In this document: positions 1 through 11,059 of the stretch, piece after piece | Position numbering within the stretch: position 1 is the stretch's first letter | How the letters are laid out: the number at the start of each line of letters is the position of its first letter | NCBI RefSeq assembly: GCF_017874595.1 | Contig: NZ_JAGILA010000004.1 | Location: forward strand, 124,001-188,000 | Length of the DNA stretch: 64,000 nt | Reading direction: 5' to 3' | Origin: Sinorhizobium kostiense | GTDB lineage: Bacteria; Pseudomonadota; Alphaproteobacteria; Rhizobiales; Rhizobiaceae | The notes under the pieces: model-generated | Seen by the model: only the letters and a program-made list of their open reading frames with translations | The model's database searches: none | Told to the model about the DNA's origin: nothing | Made by a program: the position numbers and the translations under genes

Positions 1-889
1 AGATAATGGCGCAGCCGACATAGCCGAGGGGCGGGATGGTTTCGCCCAGCAGCAAGGCGCCGAACAATGCGGCAAAGAGAGCTTCGCTGGACAGGAAGAT
101 CGCCGCCTGCGGTGCCGTGGTATAGCGCTGGCCGACGACCTGGCAGATGAAGGCGATGCCGCTCGAGAACACGCCCGCATAAAGGATTTCCGGCAGGGCG
201 CCTTGCACCGCGGAAAGACTTAAAGGCTCGAGGATCGCTGCGAGGACGACGCCGAGAACCGCGCAGACTGCAAACTGGGTCATTGACAGAAGCATCGGTC
301 GCCCCGTGCCGGCTGCGAAAATGCCGATCAGCATCACCTGGATCGCCCAAAAAAGTGCGCAGACAATCGTCAGAAGATCTCCGCCGTTCAGACCCGAAAG
401 GGTGCCGCCGCTCAAGAGGAAGATGCCGAGACTCGCCATCAGAGCCGACGGCCAGATGATCCAGTGCGGCCTGCGGCGCAGGAACACCACGGTCAGGACC
501 GGTACGAAAACGACGTAAAGGCCGGTCAGAAAGCCGGAGTTGGTGACGGTCGTACTGAGCAGCCCAAACTGCTGCGTCACCGCGCCGCCGAACAGCGCAA
601 GTCCGATGAAGATGAAGTTGCTCATTGCGCCCTTAGCGAGCGGCTTTGCTGTCCGCCGTGCTTCGACAAACACCAGCGGCAGTGCGACGAGCGTAGCGAT
701 TACGAATCGCAGGCCGATAAACCAGAGCGGGCCGATCGCCTCCATAGCCGTCGACTGAGCGACAAAGCCGGCGCCCCAGATCGAGCCGGAAAAAAGCAGA
801 AACAGATTGGCCTGGATGCGAGTCACCGGCGCCCTCGTCGCTTTCGTACTGGTTGGGCAATCCAAAGCCGCTTCGCTCTGTGATTGCAT
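1..889 (-). CDS. EamA/DMT-family permease, truncated by the window edge
   Basis: I translated this by hand from the reverse strand. It stays open from an ATG at 889 to the first base of the window, giving 296 residues so far, so the C-terminus lies outside. The chain is mostly hydrophobic helices with family hallmarks: an N-terminal FSGSIWGAGFVAQ segment, a central TNSGFLTGLYVVFVPVLT segment and the repeat-2 signature APQAAIFLSSEALFAALFGA with LLGETI after it. These are typical of the drug/metabolite transporter (EamA) superfamily, inner-membrane exporters of about 300 residues. The substrate cannot be read from sequence. A GTG at 826 is a possible alternative start. The gene is transcribed out of the window on the left. 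Confidence 0.85.
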   Translation of the reverse strand, partial: MQSQSEAALDCPTSTKATRAPVTRIQANLFLLFSGSIWGAGFVAQSTAMEAIGPLWFIGLRFVIATLVALPLVFVEARRTAKPLAKGAMSNFIFIGLALFGGAVTQQFGLLSTTVTNSGFLTGLYVVFVPVLTVVFLRRRPHWIIWPSALMASLGIFLLSGGTLSGLNGGDLLTIVCALFWAIQVMLIGIFAAGTGRPMLLSMTQFAVCAVLGVVLAAILEPLSLSAVQGALPEILYAGVFSSGIAFICQVVGQRYTTAPQAAIFLSSEALFAALFGALLLGETIPPLGYVGCAII

Positions 890-1094
890 CGACGCTCTAC
901 CAGTTGCCCTTCCCGCGAGCAAGCCTCATCCTCGCCGCCCGCCATCGGAAATCGAGACGAACCTGGTTTGGTGGGAGGGGATCCGGCGCACGGGCCTCGT
1001 CGACGCGAAAGTCTGTGCGGTCGAGGCGGTGGGGTCCGGTCCGGTCTGAAATTCCTGTTCCGCAAGGAGGTGAGGGCGTCGCTTCGAGGCGAGT

Positions 1095-2288
1095 TCACTC
1101 AGTCGGTGCCTTCGAGACCCGGAGCACGGCGCCGTTCTCCTCGTCGGTGACCATCAGAAGCGCCCCGTCAGGTGCAACGATGACGTCGCGCAGCCGCCCG
1201 AATTCTCCGTCGAACAGTCGTTCCTCGCCAACGATGGCGCCGCCTTCGTCGCGTTCCAGGCGCGTGAGCAACTGGTATTTCAGCGCTGCGACGAGGAGAT
1301 TGCCGTCCCATTCCGGAAACATCTTGCCGCGATAGACCGCGATCGCACCGGGGGCGATCGAGGGGTCCCAGTAATAGAGCGGCTGCTCCATGCCTTCCTT
1401 GGCCGTGCCTTCGCCGATTTCCGCCCCGGAATAGTCCCTGCCGTAGGTGATCACCGGCCAGCCATAGTTCCGGCCGGGCAGGGGGTTGTTTATCTCGTCG
1501 CCGCCGCGCGAACCATGCTCGACGGTGAGCAGCGTGCCGTTTGCGGGATCGAAGGTGATCCCCTGCGGGTTCCGATGCCCGATCGACCAGATCTCCGCCA
1601 GACCTTCGGTTGCGCCGCGATAGGGATTTGAGGCGGGAATCGACCCGTCGGCGTTGATGTGCAGGATGGAGCCGGCATGATCGCGTGGATCCTGGGCGCG
1701 TTCGTCGTCGCCGCGGTCGCCGATGCCGAAGAAGAGACTGCCGTCCCGATCGATGGCGATGCGCGAGCCGAAGTGATGGGTGGTGCCCGTGAACTTGTTC
1801 ATGCGGAATATCTCCTGGACGTCCGCAAGCCTTCGTTCGTCTTCGGCGAGGATTGCCCGGGCGACAACGGTCCCATAGCCACCGTCCCCACGCGCCGCAT
1901 AGCTGAGATAGAGCGTGCGGTTCGTCGCAAATTGCGGATCGAGGGCGACGTCGAGCAGGCCGCCTTGCCCGCGTGCGACCACTTCGGGCACGCCCTCGAC
2001 TGCCTTCGAAAGCTTGCCATCGCGCAGAATGCGCAGCCGTCCCGGGCGCTCCGTCACGATCAAGGCGCCGTCCGGCAGGAACTCGACTGCCCAGGGGTGT
2101 TCAAGGCCGGTCGCCAGCGTCTCGACGAGCACGGTCCCCTTCTTCGTCGAGAATTGCCGCGTCTCTTGCGCGAATCCAGGACAAGCGGCGGAGAGGAAAA
2201 GCCCGGCGGCAAAGGCCGCCGCGGTGGACGGTGCGAGTGCCGCTCGGATCCGATATCGTTTCCCGTTGTTCCGGCATTCCCACCGCAT
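1095..2288 (-). CDS. PQQ-dependent sugar dehydrogenase (soluble, YliI/Asd type), periplasmic
   Basis: 397 residues with a clear Sec signal peptide (hydrophobic stretch after KRYRIR, cleavage near GFAQ). The mature part begins VETLATGLEHPWAVEFLPDG and continues with beta-propeller repeats, including the HRNPQGITFDP and GGDEINNPLPGRNYGWPV motifs of the glucose/sorbosone dehydrogenase fold (GSDH). Family members oxidise aldose sugars in the periplasm using PQQ and feed electrons to the respiratory chain; the exact substrate here is unknown. The ATG at 2288 is preceded by GGGAGAGAAC, a good ribosome binding site. The gene stands alone; the next gene on the same strand starts 110 bases upstream. 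Confidence 0.87.
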   Translation of the reverse strand: MRWECRNNGKRYRIRAALAPSTAAAFAAGLFLSAACPGFAQETRQFSTKKGTVLVETLATGLEHPWAVEFLPDGALIVTERPGRLRILRDGKLSKAVEGVPEVVARGQGGLLDVALDPQFATNRTLYLSYAARGDGGYGTVVARAILAEDERRLADVQEIFRMNKFTGTTHHFGSRIAIDRDGSLFFGIGDRGDDERAQDPRDHAGSILHINADGSIPASNPYRGATEGLAEIWSIGHRNPQGITFDPANGTLLTVEHGSRGGDEINNPLPGRNYGWPVITYGRDYSGAEIGEGTAKEGMEQPLYYWDPSIAPGAIAVYRGKMFPEWDGNLLVAALKYQLLTRLERDEGGAIVGEERLFDGEFGRLRDVIVAPDGALLMVTDEENGAVLRVSKAPTE

Positions 2289-2398
2289 TGTTCTCTCCCG
2301 TCGCGAATCTGCGAGGCCAAGGAACCGTGGGCGTCCATTCCGATTCGAGCCTGGCGACCTCGACGTGGAAATTGGGGCGCTATGGCATAGGCTTCAAG

Positions 2399-2623
2399 TC
2401 AAACGGCGATCAAAAGGAGTTTATCTTGCTGCAGGGCTTCGGGCCGGCTCAACTGACCATGCGAAACTTCGGTCTTTGCCTTGATGTAGTAGCCCTTGCC
2501 GACCCACATTATGCCCGCAAGCGCAATGAAGGCGATGATTGCGACGAGAACGGTTTCGATCTCCGACAGGCGGTCCAGAAAACCTTGTCGCTTCTCCCCC
2601 GGCCTTTCCTCGTTTTCAGCCAT
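2399..2623 (-). CDS. small single-span membrane protein
   Basis: 74 residues starting MAENEERPGEK, with a charged cytoplasmic-looking N-terminus, one hydrophobic segment (VLVAIIAFIALAGIMWVG) around residues 25-45, and a charged tail. A longer reading starts at 2674, but the ATG at 2623 has a GGGAGCC ribosome binding site just upstream and gives a more natural protein. It overlaps the end of the upstream small membrane gene by 8 bases, so the two are probably co-translated. I recognise no family. The amphipathic layout would fit a respiratory or transport accessory subunit, but that is only a guess. Confidence 0.6.
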   Translation of the reverse strand: MAENEERPGEKRQGFLDRLSEIETVLVAIIAFIALAGIMWVGKGYYIKAKTEVSHGQLSRPEALQQDKLLLIAV

Positions 2624-2846
2624 GGTGAACGGCTCCCGTTTCCGGAGCCTGCTGCGTTGCCGTGCTGATATCAAGCGAAGGGACGTGGACGGCGCGTTGC
2701 GGCAGGGCCGCTTCGGCCGTCGCCTGGGCCATCAGGCCAGCTATCATTACGATGCAAGCGGCAAGGGCAGCGATGGCAAGATAAAGACCCCAGCGCGCCT
2801 CGCTTCGCCGCGTTTGCGCGGCCGCGATTTCGTCGTCGAGAAACAT
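2616..2846 (-). CDS. small single-span membrane protein, overlaps the downstream small gene
   Basis: 76 residues from an ATG at 2846 (MFLDDEIAAAQTRRSEARWG). It has one strong membrane segment (LYLAIAALAACIVMIAGLMAQA) and then a polar, Ala/Gln-rich tail that would lie on the far side of the membrane. The longer reading to 2882 adds only a weak N-terminus. Its last codons overlap the start of the next small membrane gene, indicating translational coupling. No family recognised. The pair sits divergently from aatA, with about 360 bases between them that show no other gene. Confidence 0.58.
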   Translation of the reverse strand: MFLDDEIAAAQTRRSEARWGLYLAIAALAACIVMIAGLMAQATAEAALPQRAVHVPSLDISTATQQAPETGAVHHG

Positions 2847-3170
2847 GGCATACCCCACGATGCAATGCATTCGGATCACCAAGGATGATGCCCTGATGTC
2901 GGCTCTTGCAGGACGGAATTGCGGCGCTCTGCGACAGTTATCGTGACCAAATCAAGGCAGCTCTGGAGTCACCCGGCAGGGTTCACGTTTGGCGATGGGG
3001 CCGGCGCTGGGTGGCTCGCTCGACCGAATGTCGTGACCGCAGGCGCGAAATTGTCACGGTAACGGGTTTTGCGCCGGGCCCAGGCGGTTTTTGCCATTCT
3101 GACGCTTGCAAGACAGGGCGTCTTTCGACATAGACCTAACCGCTATGGGCCCCGAACTTCCGCTCCGTAG

Positions 3171-4412
<1,242 letters not shown>

Positions 4413-4426
4413 GCAGCGGTTCGAAG

Positions 4427-4454
4427 AAAAGCCCGCCCGATGGCGGGCTTTTTT
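4427..4454 (+). terminator. rho-independent terminator of aatA
   Basis: AAAAGCCCGCC, a four-base loop CGAT and GGCGGGCTTTTTT form an almost perfect stem followed by a T run, 15 bases after the aatA stop codon. Confidence 0.93.
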
Positions 4455-4748
4455 GCGACGTGCGAGATCGATTCAGGTCGAGATGCTAAAGGGCTGAAGA
4501 GGCGGGGTTTTCAGTGCAATCGGGGGCTCGTGGCAGTACCCCTCTAGCCTGCCGGCCATCTCGCACAAGGGGAAGATTAGCGAGTGGCACGGCCTGTGCC
4601 CATCAAAGGCGCTGCATTGCCAAGGTTTCTGTTGGATCGGCAAACCCTTGCCGCGATTGGATCTCCCCCCTTTGTGGGGAGAATGGCCGGCAGGCCAGAG
4701 GCGGTGCGGCCTCCAGCCTGCAGGGCAAAAGAGGTGCGCTACAGCTTC
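4455..4748. other. intergenic region between convergent aatA and carA, no gene seen
   Basis: About 290 bases with no convincing coding frame. It contains short inverted stretches such as CTCCCCCCTTTGTGGGGAG near 4662-4682 and GC-rich repeats around 4690-4725. They resemble the mosaic palindromes found elsewhere in this window, and one may act as the carA terminator. I see no promoter. Confidence 0.5.
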
Positions 4749-5954
4749 TCAGCGTTCAGCCAATGCCGCTTCGCCCTTCTTCTCGCGGATGAGGTTCAGG
4801 AAACGGCGGAAGAGATAGTGGCTGTCCTGCGGACCGGGGGAGGCTTCCGGGTGGTGCTGGACGGAGAAGACCGGCTTGCCGGCGACGCGCAGGCCGCAAT
4901 TGGTGCCGTCGAAGAGGGAAATGTGAGTCTCTTCAACGCCTTCCGGGAGCGACTTCGAATCCACCGCGAAGCCGTGGTTCATCGAGACGATTTCGACCTT
5001 GCCGGTCGTGTGATCCTTGACCGGGTGGTTGGCGCCGTGGTGGCCCTGATGCATCTTCTCGGTCTTTGCGCCGAGCGCCAGCGCCAGCATCTGGTGACCG
5101 AGGCAGATGCCGAAGACCGGTATGTCGGTCCTGAGGAGGTCCTGGATCACCGGTACCGAGTATTCGCCGGTCGCGGCCGGGTCGCCGGGGCCGTTGGAGA
5201 GGAAGATGCCATCTGGCTCAAGCGCCAGCACCTCTTCGGCGCTCGTTTGAGCGGGCACGACCGTGACCCGGCAGTTGAGGCCGGCGAACAGGCGCAGAAT
5301 GTTGCGCTTTACGCCGTAGTCGAGCGCGACCACGTGATAGGCGGCGTCGGTCTCGCCGAGCGTCGAATAGCCTTCGTTCCAGACCCAAGGCCTCTCGGCC
5401 CAGCGGTAGGATTGGCCGGAGGTCGCGACCTTGGCGAGGTCAAGACCCTCGAGACCGCTCCAGGCCCTGGCTTCTGCCTTCAGCGCGTCGATGTCGAAGA
5501 CGCCGGCCGGGTCGTGCGCGATGACGGCATTCGGCATGCCGTTCTCGCGGATCCAGGCCGTCAGCGCCCGGGTGTCGATACCGCAAAGACCGATAATGCC
5601 GCGTGCCTTCAGCCAGGCATCCAGGTGCTTGGCGGCGCGATAGTTGGAGGGATCGGTGATGTCGGCCTTGAAGATCACCCCGACGGCGCCGTGGCGGGCG
5701 GCCGGGGTCAGGTCCTCGATATCCTCGTCATTGGCACCGATATTGCCGATATGCGGAAAGGTGAAGGTGACGATCTGGCCGAGATAGGAGGGGTCGGTCA
5801 GAATTTCCTGATAACCGGTCAAGGCCGTGTTGAAGCAGACTTCCGCCTGGACCTTGCCGGTCGCGCCGATGCCCCTGCCTTCGATCACCGTGCCGTCGGC
5901 CAGAACGAGCAGGGCAGTGGGTTTCTGGATTGTCCATGCGGGTGTCGCGGTCAT
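4749..5954 (-). CDS. carA: carbamoyl-phosphate synthase small chain (glutaminase subunit)
   Basis: 401 residues, the usual CarA length, from the ATG at 5954 ([21 protein letters not shown]); the open frame continues upstream to 6029 without family-like sequence. The N-terminal CPSase domain has the [15 protein letters not shown] and GIDTRALT motifs. The C-terminal class I glutamine amidotransferase domain has the nucleophile in GICLGHQ and the HHPEASPGP partner histidine and glutamate. With CarB (not in this window) it makes carbamoyl phosphate from glutamine, bicarbonate and ATP for arginine and pyrimidine synthesis. It is divergent from the yqeY-like gene across a 325-base region, the arrangement typical of rhizobia. 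Confidence 0.97.
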   Translation of the reverse strand: MTATPAWTIQKPTALLVLADGTVIEGRGIGATGKVQAEVCFNTALTGYQEILTDPSYLGQIVTFTFPHIGNIGANDEDIEDLTPAARHGAVGVIFKADITDPSNYRAAKHLDAWLKARGIIGLCGIDTRALTAWIRENGMPNAVIAHDPAGVFDIDALKAEARAWSGLEGLDLAKVATSGQSYRWAERPWVWNEGYSTLGETDAAYHVVALDYGVKRNILRLFAGLNCRVTVVPAQTSAEEVLALEPDGIFLSNGPGDPAATGEYSVPVIQDLLRTDIPVFGICLGHQMLALALGAKTEKMHQGHHGANHPVKDHTTGKVEIVSMNHGFAVDSKSLPEGVEETHISLFDGTNCGLRVAGKPVFSVQHHPEASPGPQDSHYLFRRFLNLIREKKGEAALAER

Positions 5955-6229
5955 CGTTCCTATCCCGTTGCGGCAGACGGCGCGGCTTGAAAGCCGGCCG
6001 ATATATCGCCATCTCATATGCTCAGGCATGGACGCGCGGGGAGCCCCCGCGAAAAACTCTCATGCCGATGTCGTGCAGGTGCCGGAAAATAGCCAAAGGC
6101 TCGAACGGGGTCAACCAGCAGCTCGTGAATTGCGGGGAATTAAAGTTCCTTGTAATTCAAACAGTTGCGCATTCCGTTTGATCGCACCTGCCACGCTGGT
6201 TTAAGACAGCGACAACAATGACGCAATCG

Positions 6230-6262
6230 AACCGGTTCCGGATTGAGTTTTAGGAACCGGTT
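6230..6262. promoter_or_regulatory. 10-bp perfect inverted repeat upstream of the yqeY-like gene
   Basis: AACCGGTTCC at 6230-6239 and GGAACCGGTT at 6253-6262 form a perfect 10-bp dyad with a 13-base spacer, ending 17 bases before the yqeY-like start codon. Each arm contains the self-complementary AACCGGTT. It lacks a T run, so an operator or a 5'-UTR hairpin is more likely than a terminator. The rest of 5955-6229 is an AT-richer divergent promoter region between carA and this gene, with no coding sequence. Confidence 0.5.
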
Positions 6263-6279
6263 TCGACATGGAGAAAGAC

Positions 6280-6729
6280 ATGCGCGAGCAACTCGCAAAC
6301 GCACTGAAAGAAGCACTGAAAGCCAAGGATGTGCGGCGCACCTCGACCGTCCGGCTGATCCAGGCGGCGATCAAGGACCGCGACATAGCCAATCGCGGCC
6401 AGGGCAAGGATCCGGTCGGCGACGAGGAGATCATGCAGATCCTCGCCAAGATGATCAAACAGCGCGAGGAATCGGCCCGGGTCTATAACGAGGGCGGCCG
6501 GCCGGAGCTTGCCGATCAGGAACGGCAGGAAATCGTCATCATCGGCGAGTTCCTACCCGAGCAGATTTCCGAAGAGAAGGTCAAGGAGCTTTGCGCCGCA
6601 GTCGTTAAGGAAACGGGTGCCCAGGGCCTTCGTGACATGGGCAAGTGCATGAACGCTCTGAAGGAGCGCTATCCCGGTCAGATGGATTTCGCCAAGGCAT
6701 CCGGCGTCGTCAAGGACCTGTTGAAATAA
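6280..6729 (+). CDS. GatB/YqeY domain protein
   Basis: 149 residues starting MREQLANALKEALKAKD. An ATG 12 bases upstream (6268) is in frame, but GGAGAAAG lies at the right distance before 6280, so the shorter start is preferred. The sequence matches the YqeY family: VRRTSTVRLIQAAIKDRDI, then EIMQILAKMIKQREESARVY and the C-terminal PGQMDFAKASGVVKDLL. This domain is related to the tRNA-binding tail of GatB and is thought to act in tRNA-dependent amidation or tRNA binding; the specific role is unknown. It precedes dnaG on the same strand by 195 bases, a neighbourhood conserved in many bacteria. Confidence 0.9.
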   Translation: MREQLANALKEALKAKDVRRTSTVRLIQAAIKDRDIANRGQGKDPVGDEEIMQILAKMIKQREESARVYNEGGRPELADQERQEIVIIGEFLPEQISEEKVKELCAAVVKETGAQGLRDMGKCMNALKERYPGQMDFAKASGVVKDLLK

Positions 6730-6924
6730 GGATCCGTTCAGGCAAAAGGCCGCTCGATCGGGCGGCCGGCTCCACTTCCTCCGAGCGATGAAATGGGAAC
6801 CGGCGGGCCGGCATCGAGCCGCGCCTGCCTTGCCGCTCGCCCTGTGAATAGCGGGCAAGCTGCGGCCGTGCTGTGGCATCCTGTCGGCTTGCCGCTTATA
6901 GGGAGAGTCGACCAGAGGAAATCC

Positions 6925-8901
6925 ATGCGCTTTTCACCGTCCTTTCTCGACGACATCCGCGACCGCGTCCCGATATCGGACGTGATCGGCAAGCGCGTGA
7001 CCTGGGAACGCCGCAAGACCAATGTCTCACGCGGAGACTATTGGGCCTGCTGCCCGTTCCACGGCGAGAAGACACCGAGCTTTCATTGCGAGGACCGCAA
7101 GGGCCGCTATCATTGTTTCGGTTGCGGCGTCTCCGGAGATCACTTCCGCTTCTTGACCGACCTCGAAGGGCTGAGCTTTCCCGAAGCCGTACAGCAGATC
7201 GCCGAGATGGCGGGCGTGCCCATGCCGCAGCCGGACCCGGAGGCCGAGCGCCGCGACAAGGAGCGCACGAGCCTGCTCGACGTCATGGAACTGGCGACGC
7301 AGTTTTTCGAGGACCAGCTCCAGGCGGCCAACGGTGCGAGGGCGCGCGCCTATCTGCGCGAGCGTGGCCTGACCGGCCGGACGATCGAGACCTTCCGCCT
7401 CGGCTATGCGCCTGACAGCCGCAATGCGCTGAAAGAGTTTCTCGCCGGCAAGGGGGCGGGCAAGGAACAGATCGAGGCCTGCGGCCTCGTCGTCCATGGT
7501 CCGGACATCCCTGTTTCCTATGATCGCTTCCGCGATCGCATCATGTTCCCGATCCTTTCTGCGCGCGAGAAGGCAATCGCCTTCGGCGGCCGCGCCATGG
7601 CGGCGGACGCACCGGCGAAATACCTGAACTCGAACGAGACCGAACTCTTCCACAAGGGCAATGTGCTCTTCAATTTCGCCCGCGCCCGTCGGGCGGCGCA
7701 AGGCGCGGATGGCGCCGACACGATCATTGCCGTTGAAGGCTACATGGACGTAATCGCGCTCCACCAGGCGGGGATCGAAAACGCCGTTGCCCCGCTCGGC
7801 ACTGCGCTCACCGAAAACCAGCTCGAGCTGTTGTGGAAAATGACGCCGCAGCCCGTCCTCTGCTTTGACGGCGATGGCGCCGGCCTTCGCGCCGCCAACC
7901 GCGCCATTGACCTCGCCCTGCCGCATTTGAAGCCGGGACGTTCCGTGCGCTTCGCCCTGCTTCCGGATGGCAAGGATCCGGACGATCTCGTCCGCCATGA
8001 CGGGCGCGAGCCCTTCGACAAGGTGCTCGCCAACGCTCGCTCGCTCGCCGAAATGGTGTGGCTGCGGGAGGTGCAGGGCGGCAGCTTCGACACGCCGGAA
8101 AAACGCGCCGAGCTCGAGGCGCGGCTACGGCAGGTGACCTCCGCGATTGCGGATGAGAGCGTGCGCCGCCATTATGGCCAGGACATGCGCGACCGATTGA
8201 ACGCCTTCCTGCAGGCCAGTGCCCCCTTTCGGGGTGACCGACGCCCGTTCGAGCGGGGCGGGCGCGATCGCGGCAGTCCGAGAGGGTTTGGCCAGCGCAG
8301 CGCTCCCGGCCCCACGCTGATCTCCGACCGGCTGGCGCGGACCTCCCTCGTCAGTGGCCTGCAGACCGCACCGCTTCTGCGCGAGAGCGTGCTGGCGCTC
8401 ACCATCGTCAATCACCCGCAACTGCTCTTCGACGAATATGACGAGATCTCGACCATCGAGTTCGAACATCGCGATCTGCAGCGCTGCTGGGCGGCCGTCC
8501 TTAATGCGGCCGCGGCGAGCGGACCGCGGCTGACGCGGGAGGCGCTGGTGGAACAGCTGCAGGCCGACGGCTTCGGACAGCTCGTCGCTCAACTCGACCA
8601 GCAGGTGCGGTACGCGCGTCTGTGGACGGCAACGGCCGCCGCGGCGCCTGAGGATGCGCGGGAGGGTTATCTCCAGGCGCTCACGCTCCACCGGCGGACC
8701 AAGGCGCTCAACTGGCAGAAGCGGGAGCTCGAGCGCGAGATCGCGGAAGCTGCGGCGAGCGAAGACGTGGAGCAGGGGCAGCGGCTGGTGCGCGCCATGG
8801 AGGAGGTGCAACTCGAACTCCACCGAATGGACAAGCTGGAAGCCATCATCGAAGGCTTCGGGGTGCTTTCGGGGCGGGTCAAGGGGCCGGCGGCGCGGTA
8901 G
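6925..8901 (+). CDS. dnaG: DNA primase
   Basis: 658 residues from the ATG at 6925 (MRFSPSFLDDIRDRVPISDVIG), with AGAGGA just upstream; the open frame runs back to 6793 without family sequence. Domains in order: the CHC2 zinc finger (CCPFHGEKTPSFHC then YHCFGCGVSGD, residues 37-70), the DnaG core with AIAFGGRAM, the TOPRIM catalytic domain with EGYMDV and the metal-binding DGDGAG, and a C-terminal helicase-binding domain. It synthesises RNA primers at the replication fork. The linker after residue 430 (FRGDRRPFERGGRDRGSPRG) is rich in Arg/Gly and looks disordered. Confidence 0.97.
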   Translation: MRFSPSFLDDIRDRVPISDVIGKRVTWERRKTNVSRGDYWACCPFHGEKTPSFHCEDRKGRYHCFGCGVSGDHFRFLTDLEGLSFPEAVQQIAEMAGVPMPQPDPEAERRDKERTSLLDVMELATQFFEDQLQAANGARARAYLRERGLTGRTIETFRLGYAPDSRNALKEFLAGKGAGKEQIEACGLVVHGPDIPVSYDRFRDRIMFPILSAREKAIAFGGRAMAADAPAKYLNSNETELFHKGNVLFNFARARRAAQGADGADTIIAVEGYMDVIALHQAGIENAVAPLGTALTENQLELLWKMTPQPVLCFDGDGAGLRAANRAIDLALPHLKPGRSVRFALLPDGKDPDDLVRHDGREPFDKVLANARSLAEMVWLREVQGGSFDTPEKRAELEARLRQVTSAIADESVRRHYGQDMRDRLNAFLQASAPFRGDRRPFERGGRDRGSPRGFGQRSAPGPTLISDRLARTSLVSGLQTAPLLRESVLALTIVNHPQLLFDEYDEISTIEFEHRDLQRCWAAVLNAAAASGPRLTREALVEQLQADGFGQLVAQLDQQVRYARLWTATAAAAPEDAREGYLQALTLHRRTKALNWQKRELEREIAEAAASEDVEQGQRLVRAMEEVQLELHRMDKLEAIIEGFGVLSGRVKGPAAR

Positions 8902-8913
8902 ATATGCGCGGAA

Positions 8914-9005
8914 TTGCCCCATCCGCCTGCCCATCCTCCGCAGCAGCTGCTCTGCGGAGGTGGACCGGCACCTCATCGCCGCGCGCGGGGAGAGGGCGAG
9001 GGGCG
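8914..9005. repeat. intergenic mosaic palindromic repeat between dnaG and recQ
   Basis: It contains CCTCCGCAGCAGC and its partner GCTCTGCGGAGG, then GGACCGGCACCTC and a GC-rich CGCGCGGGGAGAGGGCG stretch. The same modules (CCTCCGC..GCGGAGG, GGTGCCGGTCC, GGGGAGAGGGC) recur at 36.8 kb, 33.2 kb, 55.9 kb and 60.2 kb, so this is one copy of a dispersed element. Confidence 0.7.
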
Positions 9006-9049
9006 AAACCTGTCCACAGTTGAGATAATTTCCCGTCGAAAGCGATTCC

Positions 9050-10912
9050 ATGCCCGACTCCCACGACACCACGAACTTGTTCGACGCGCGAGGCGCCGCC
9101 AACCCCCTTGATATCCTCAAACGCGTCTACGGCTTTTCTGCTTTTCGCGGCCAGCAGCAGTCGGTCGTCGAGCATGTGGTGGCGGGCGGCGACGCGGTGG
9201 TGCTTTTCCCGACGGGTGCCGGCAAATCGCTCTGCTTCCAGATTCCCGCGCTTTGCCGCAAGGGGGTCGGCATCGTCGTCTCGCCGCTGATAGCGCTGAT
9301 GCGCGATCAGGTGGAGGCGCTGAAGCAAGTTGGCGTTCGTGCCGCGGCGCTCAACTCGTCGCTGACGCGCGAGGAGGCAGTCGCAATCCGCCGCGCGCTT
9401 TCGCGAGGCGAGCTCGATCTCCTTTACGTCACGCCCGAGCGCGCCGTCACCGATGGCTTTGCGGAAATGGCGGCCGATATCGATATCGCTCTCTTCGCCA
9501 TCGACGAGGCCCATTGCGTCTCGCAATGGGGACACGACTTCCGTCCCGAATATCGCGGGCTCGATTGCCTCGCGTCGCGCTTTCCCGGCGTGCCGCGGAT
9601 AGCCCTCACCGCGACCGCCGACCCGCACACGCGTGACGACATCATCGAGCGGCTGGCGCTGAACGGCGCGCGGGTCTTCACCTCCAGCTTCGACCGTCCG
9701 AATATCGCCTATGAGATCGTCGAGCGCGACCAGCCGCGCCAGCAGCTCCTGCGCTTCCTCTCGCGCTTCAAGGATGCGAGCGGCATCGTCTATTGCCTGT
9801 CGCGCGCCAAGGTCGAGGAGACGGCCGACTGGCTGAACGCGCAAGGCATCCGGGCGCTGCCGTACCATGCCGGCATGGACCGGGCCCTGCGCGACGCCCA
9901 CCAGGATGCGTTCCTGAAGGAGGAGAATCTCTGCCTGGTCGCAACGGTCGCCTTCGGTATGGGGATCGACAAGCCGGATGTGCGCTATGTCGCCCATCTC
10001 GACCTGCCGGGCTCGGTCGAGGCCTATTACCAGGAAACGGGCAGGGCCGGGCGCGACGGGCTGCCATCCGAGGTCTGGATGGCCTATGGCATGGCCGACG
10101 TCATCCAGCGCCGGCGGATGATCGACGAGGGTGGCTCGCCCGAAGAGATAAAGCGCATCGAGCGGGCGAAGCTCAATGCTCTGCTTGCGATCTGCGAGAC
10201 AGCGGGCTGCCGCCGGCAGGCGATCCTCGCGCATTTCGGCGAGGCCCATCCCGGCCGCTGCGGCCATTGCGATACCTGCCTGAAGCCGGTCGAGACGTGG
10301 GACGGCACGGAGGCCGCAATCAAGGCGCTCGCCGCCGTCTATCGTACCGGCGAGCGCTTCGGCACCGGCCATGTGGTCGACGTGCTGATCGGGACCGTGA
10401 ACGAAAAGACGGAGCGCTTCGGCCATGTGAACATGCCGGTCTTCGGCGCCGGCAAGGAGCTGCCGGCGCGCACCTGGCAATCGGTCTTCCGGCAATTGCT
10501 GGCCCTCGGGCTGATCTCGGTCGATCACGCCGCCTTCGGGGCATTGAAGCTCGAGCCGGAGGCGCGCGTCGTTTTCCGACGGGAGCGGCAGCTCTTCTTC
10601 CGCAAGGATCGGCCTGCATCGGGCAAGGCGGCGCGCGGCCAGAAATCGGCCGGGGCGCGCCAACGCTCGGAGCTCGCCGGCTCGGACCTCGAGCTCTTCG
10701 AAAGGCTGCGATCGGAACGGCTGTCGATCGCCCGCGACCTCGACGTTCCGCCCTATGTGGTTTTCCCCGACACGACTTTGATCGCGCTTGCCAAACAGCG
10801 CCCGCGCGACTTCGACGATCTGCTGGAGATTCCCGGTGTCGGCGAGAGCAAACGGGAGAGGTATGGCGAAGCTTTCCTTGCGGTGATCGATGCCTTTGAG
10901 GACGGGGGATGA
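9050..10912 (+). CDS. recQ: ATP-dependent DNA helicase RecQ
   Basis: 620 residues from the ATG at 9050. The superfamily 2 helicase core is complete: the Q-motif region with FSAFRGQQQ, Walker A FPTGAGKS near residue 54, the DEAH box in [17 protein letters not shown] near residue 152, TATAD, and the motif V/VI region [15 protein letters not shown] to [10 protein letters not shown]. Then come the RecQ zinc-binding cysteines (CETAGCRR with CGHCDTC), the winged-helix RQC region and a C-terminal HRDC domain ([22 protein letters not shown]). It is a 3'-5' helicase for recombination and fork repair. Confidence 0.96.
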   Translation: MPDSHDTTNLFDARGAANPLDILKRVYGFSAFRGQQQSVVEHVVAGGDAVVLFPTGAGKSLCFQIPALCRKGVGIVVSPLIALMRDQVEALKQVGVRAAALNSSLTREEAVAIRRALSRGELDLLYVTPERAVTDGFAEMAADIDIALFAIDEAHCVSQWGHDFRPEYRGLDCLASRFPGVPRIALTATADPHTRDDIIERLALNGARVFTSSFDRPNIAYEIVERDQPRQQLLRFLSRFKDASGIVYCLSRAKVEETADWLNAQGIRALPYHAGMDRALRDAHQDAFLKEENLCLVATVAFGMGIDKPDVRYVAHLDLPGSVEAYYQETGRAGRDGLPSEVWMAYGMADVIQRRRMIDEGGSPEEIKRIERAKLNALLAICETAGCRRQAILAHFGEAHPGRCGHCDTCLKPVETWDGTEAAIKALAAVYRTGERFGTGHVVDVLIGTVNEKTERFGHVNMPVFGAGKELPARTWQSVFRQLLALGLISVDHAAFGALKLEPEARVVFRRERQLFFRKDRPASGKAARGQKSAGARQRSELAGSDLELFERLRSERLSIARDLDVPPYVVFPDTTLIALAKQRPRDFDDLLEIPGVGESKRERYGEAFLAVIDAFEDGG

Positions 10913-11059
10913 TCCGCACAGCTGGTCGCCCGCGGCATTGACGTGGAAGACGCTTGAAAGCGGCGGCTTTCCACAGAACAATGCGGAGAGAATGTGCTGC
11001 ACGCCGAGAGCCAGCGTGCTATTTGTCTAGACAAAGGCATTACTCCGAAAGCACCCCTC

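Noticed and set aside
8879..11002. 707-codon open frame on the minus strand across recQ
   Set aside because: Shadow of recQ in the opposite frame; no family look and no promoter or ribosome binding site.
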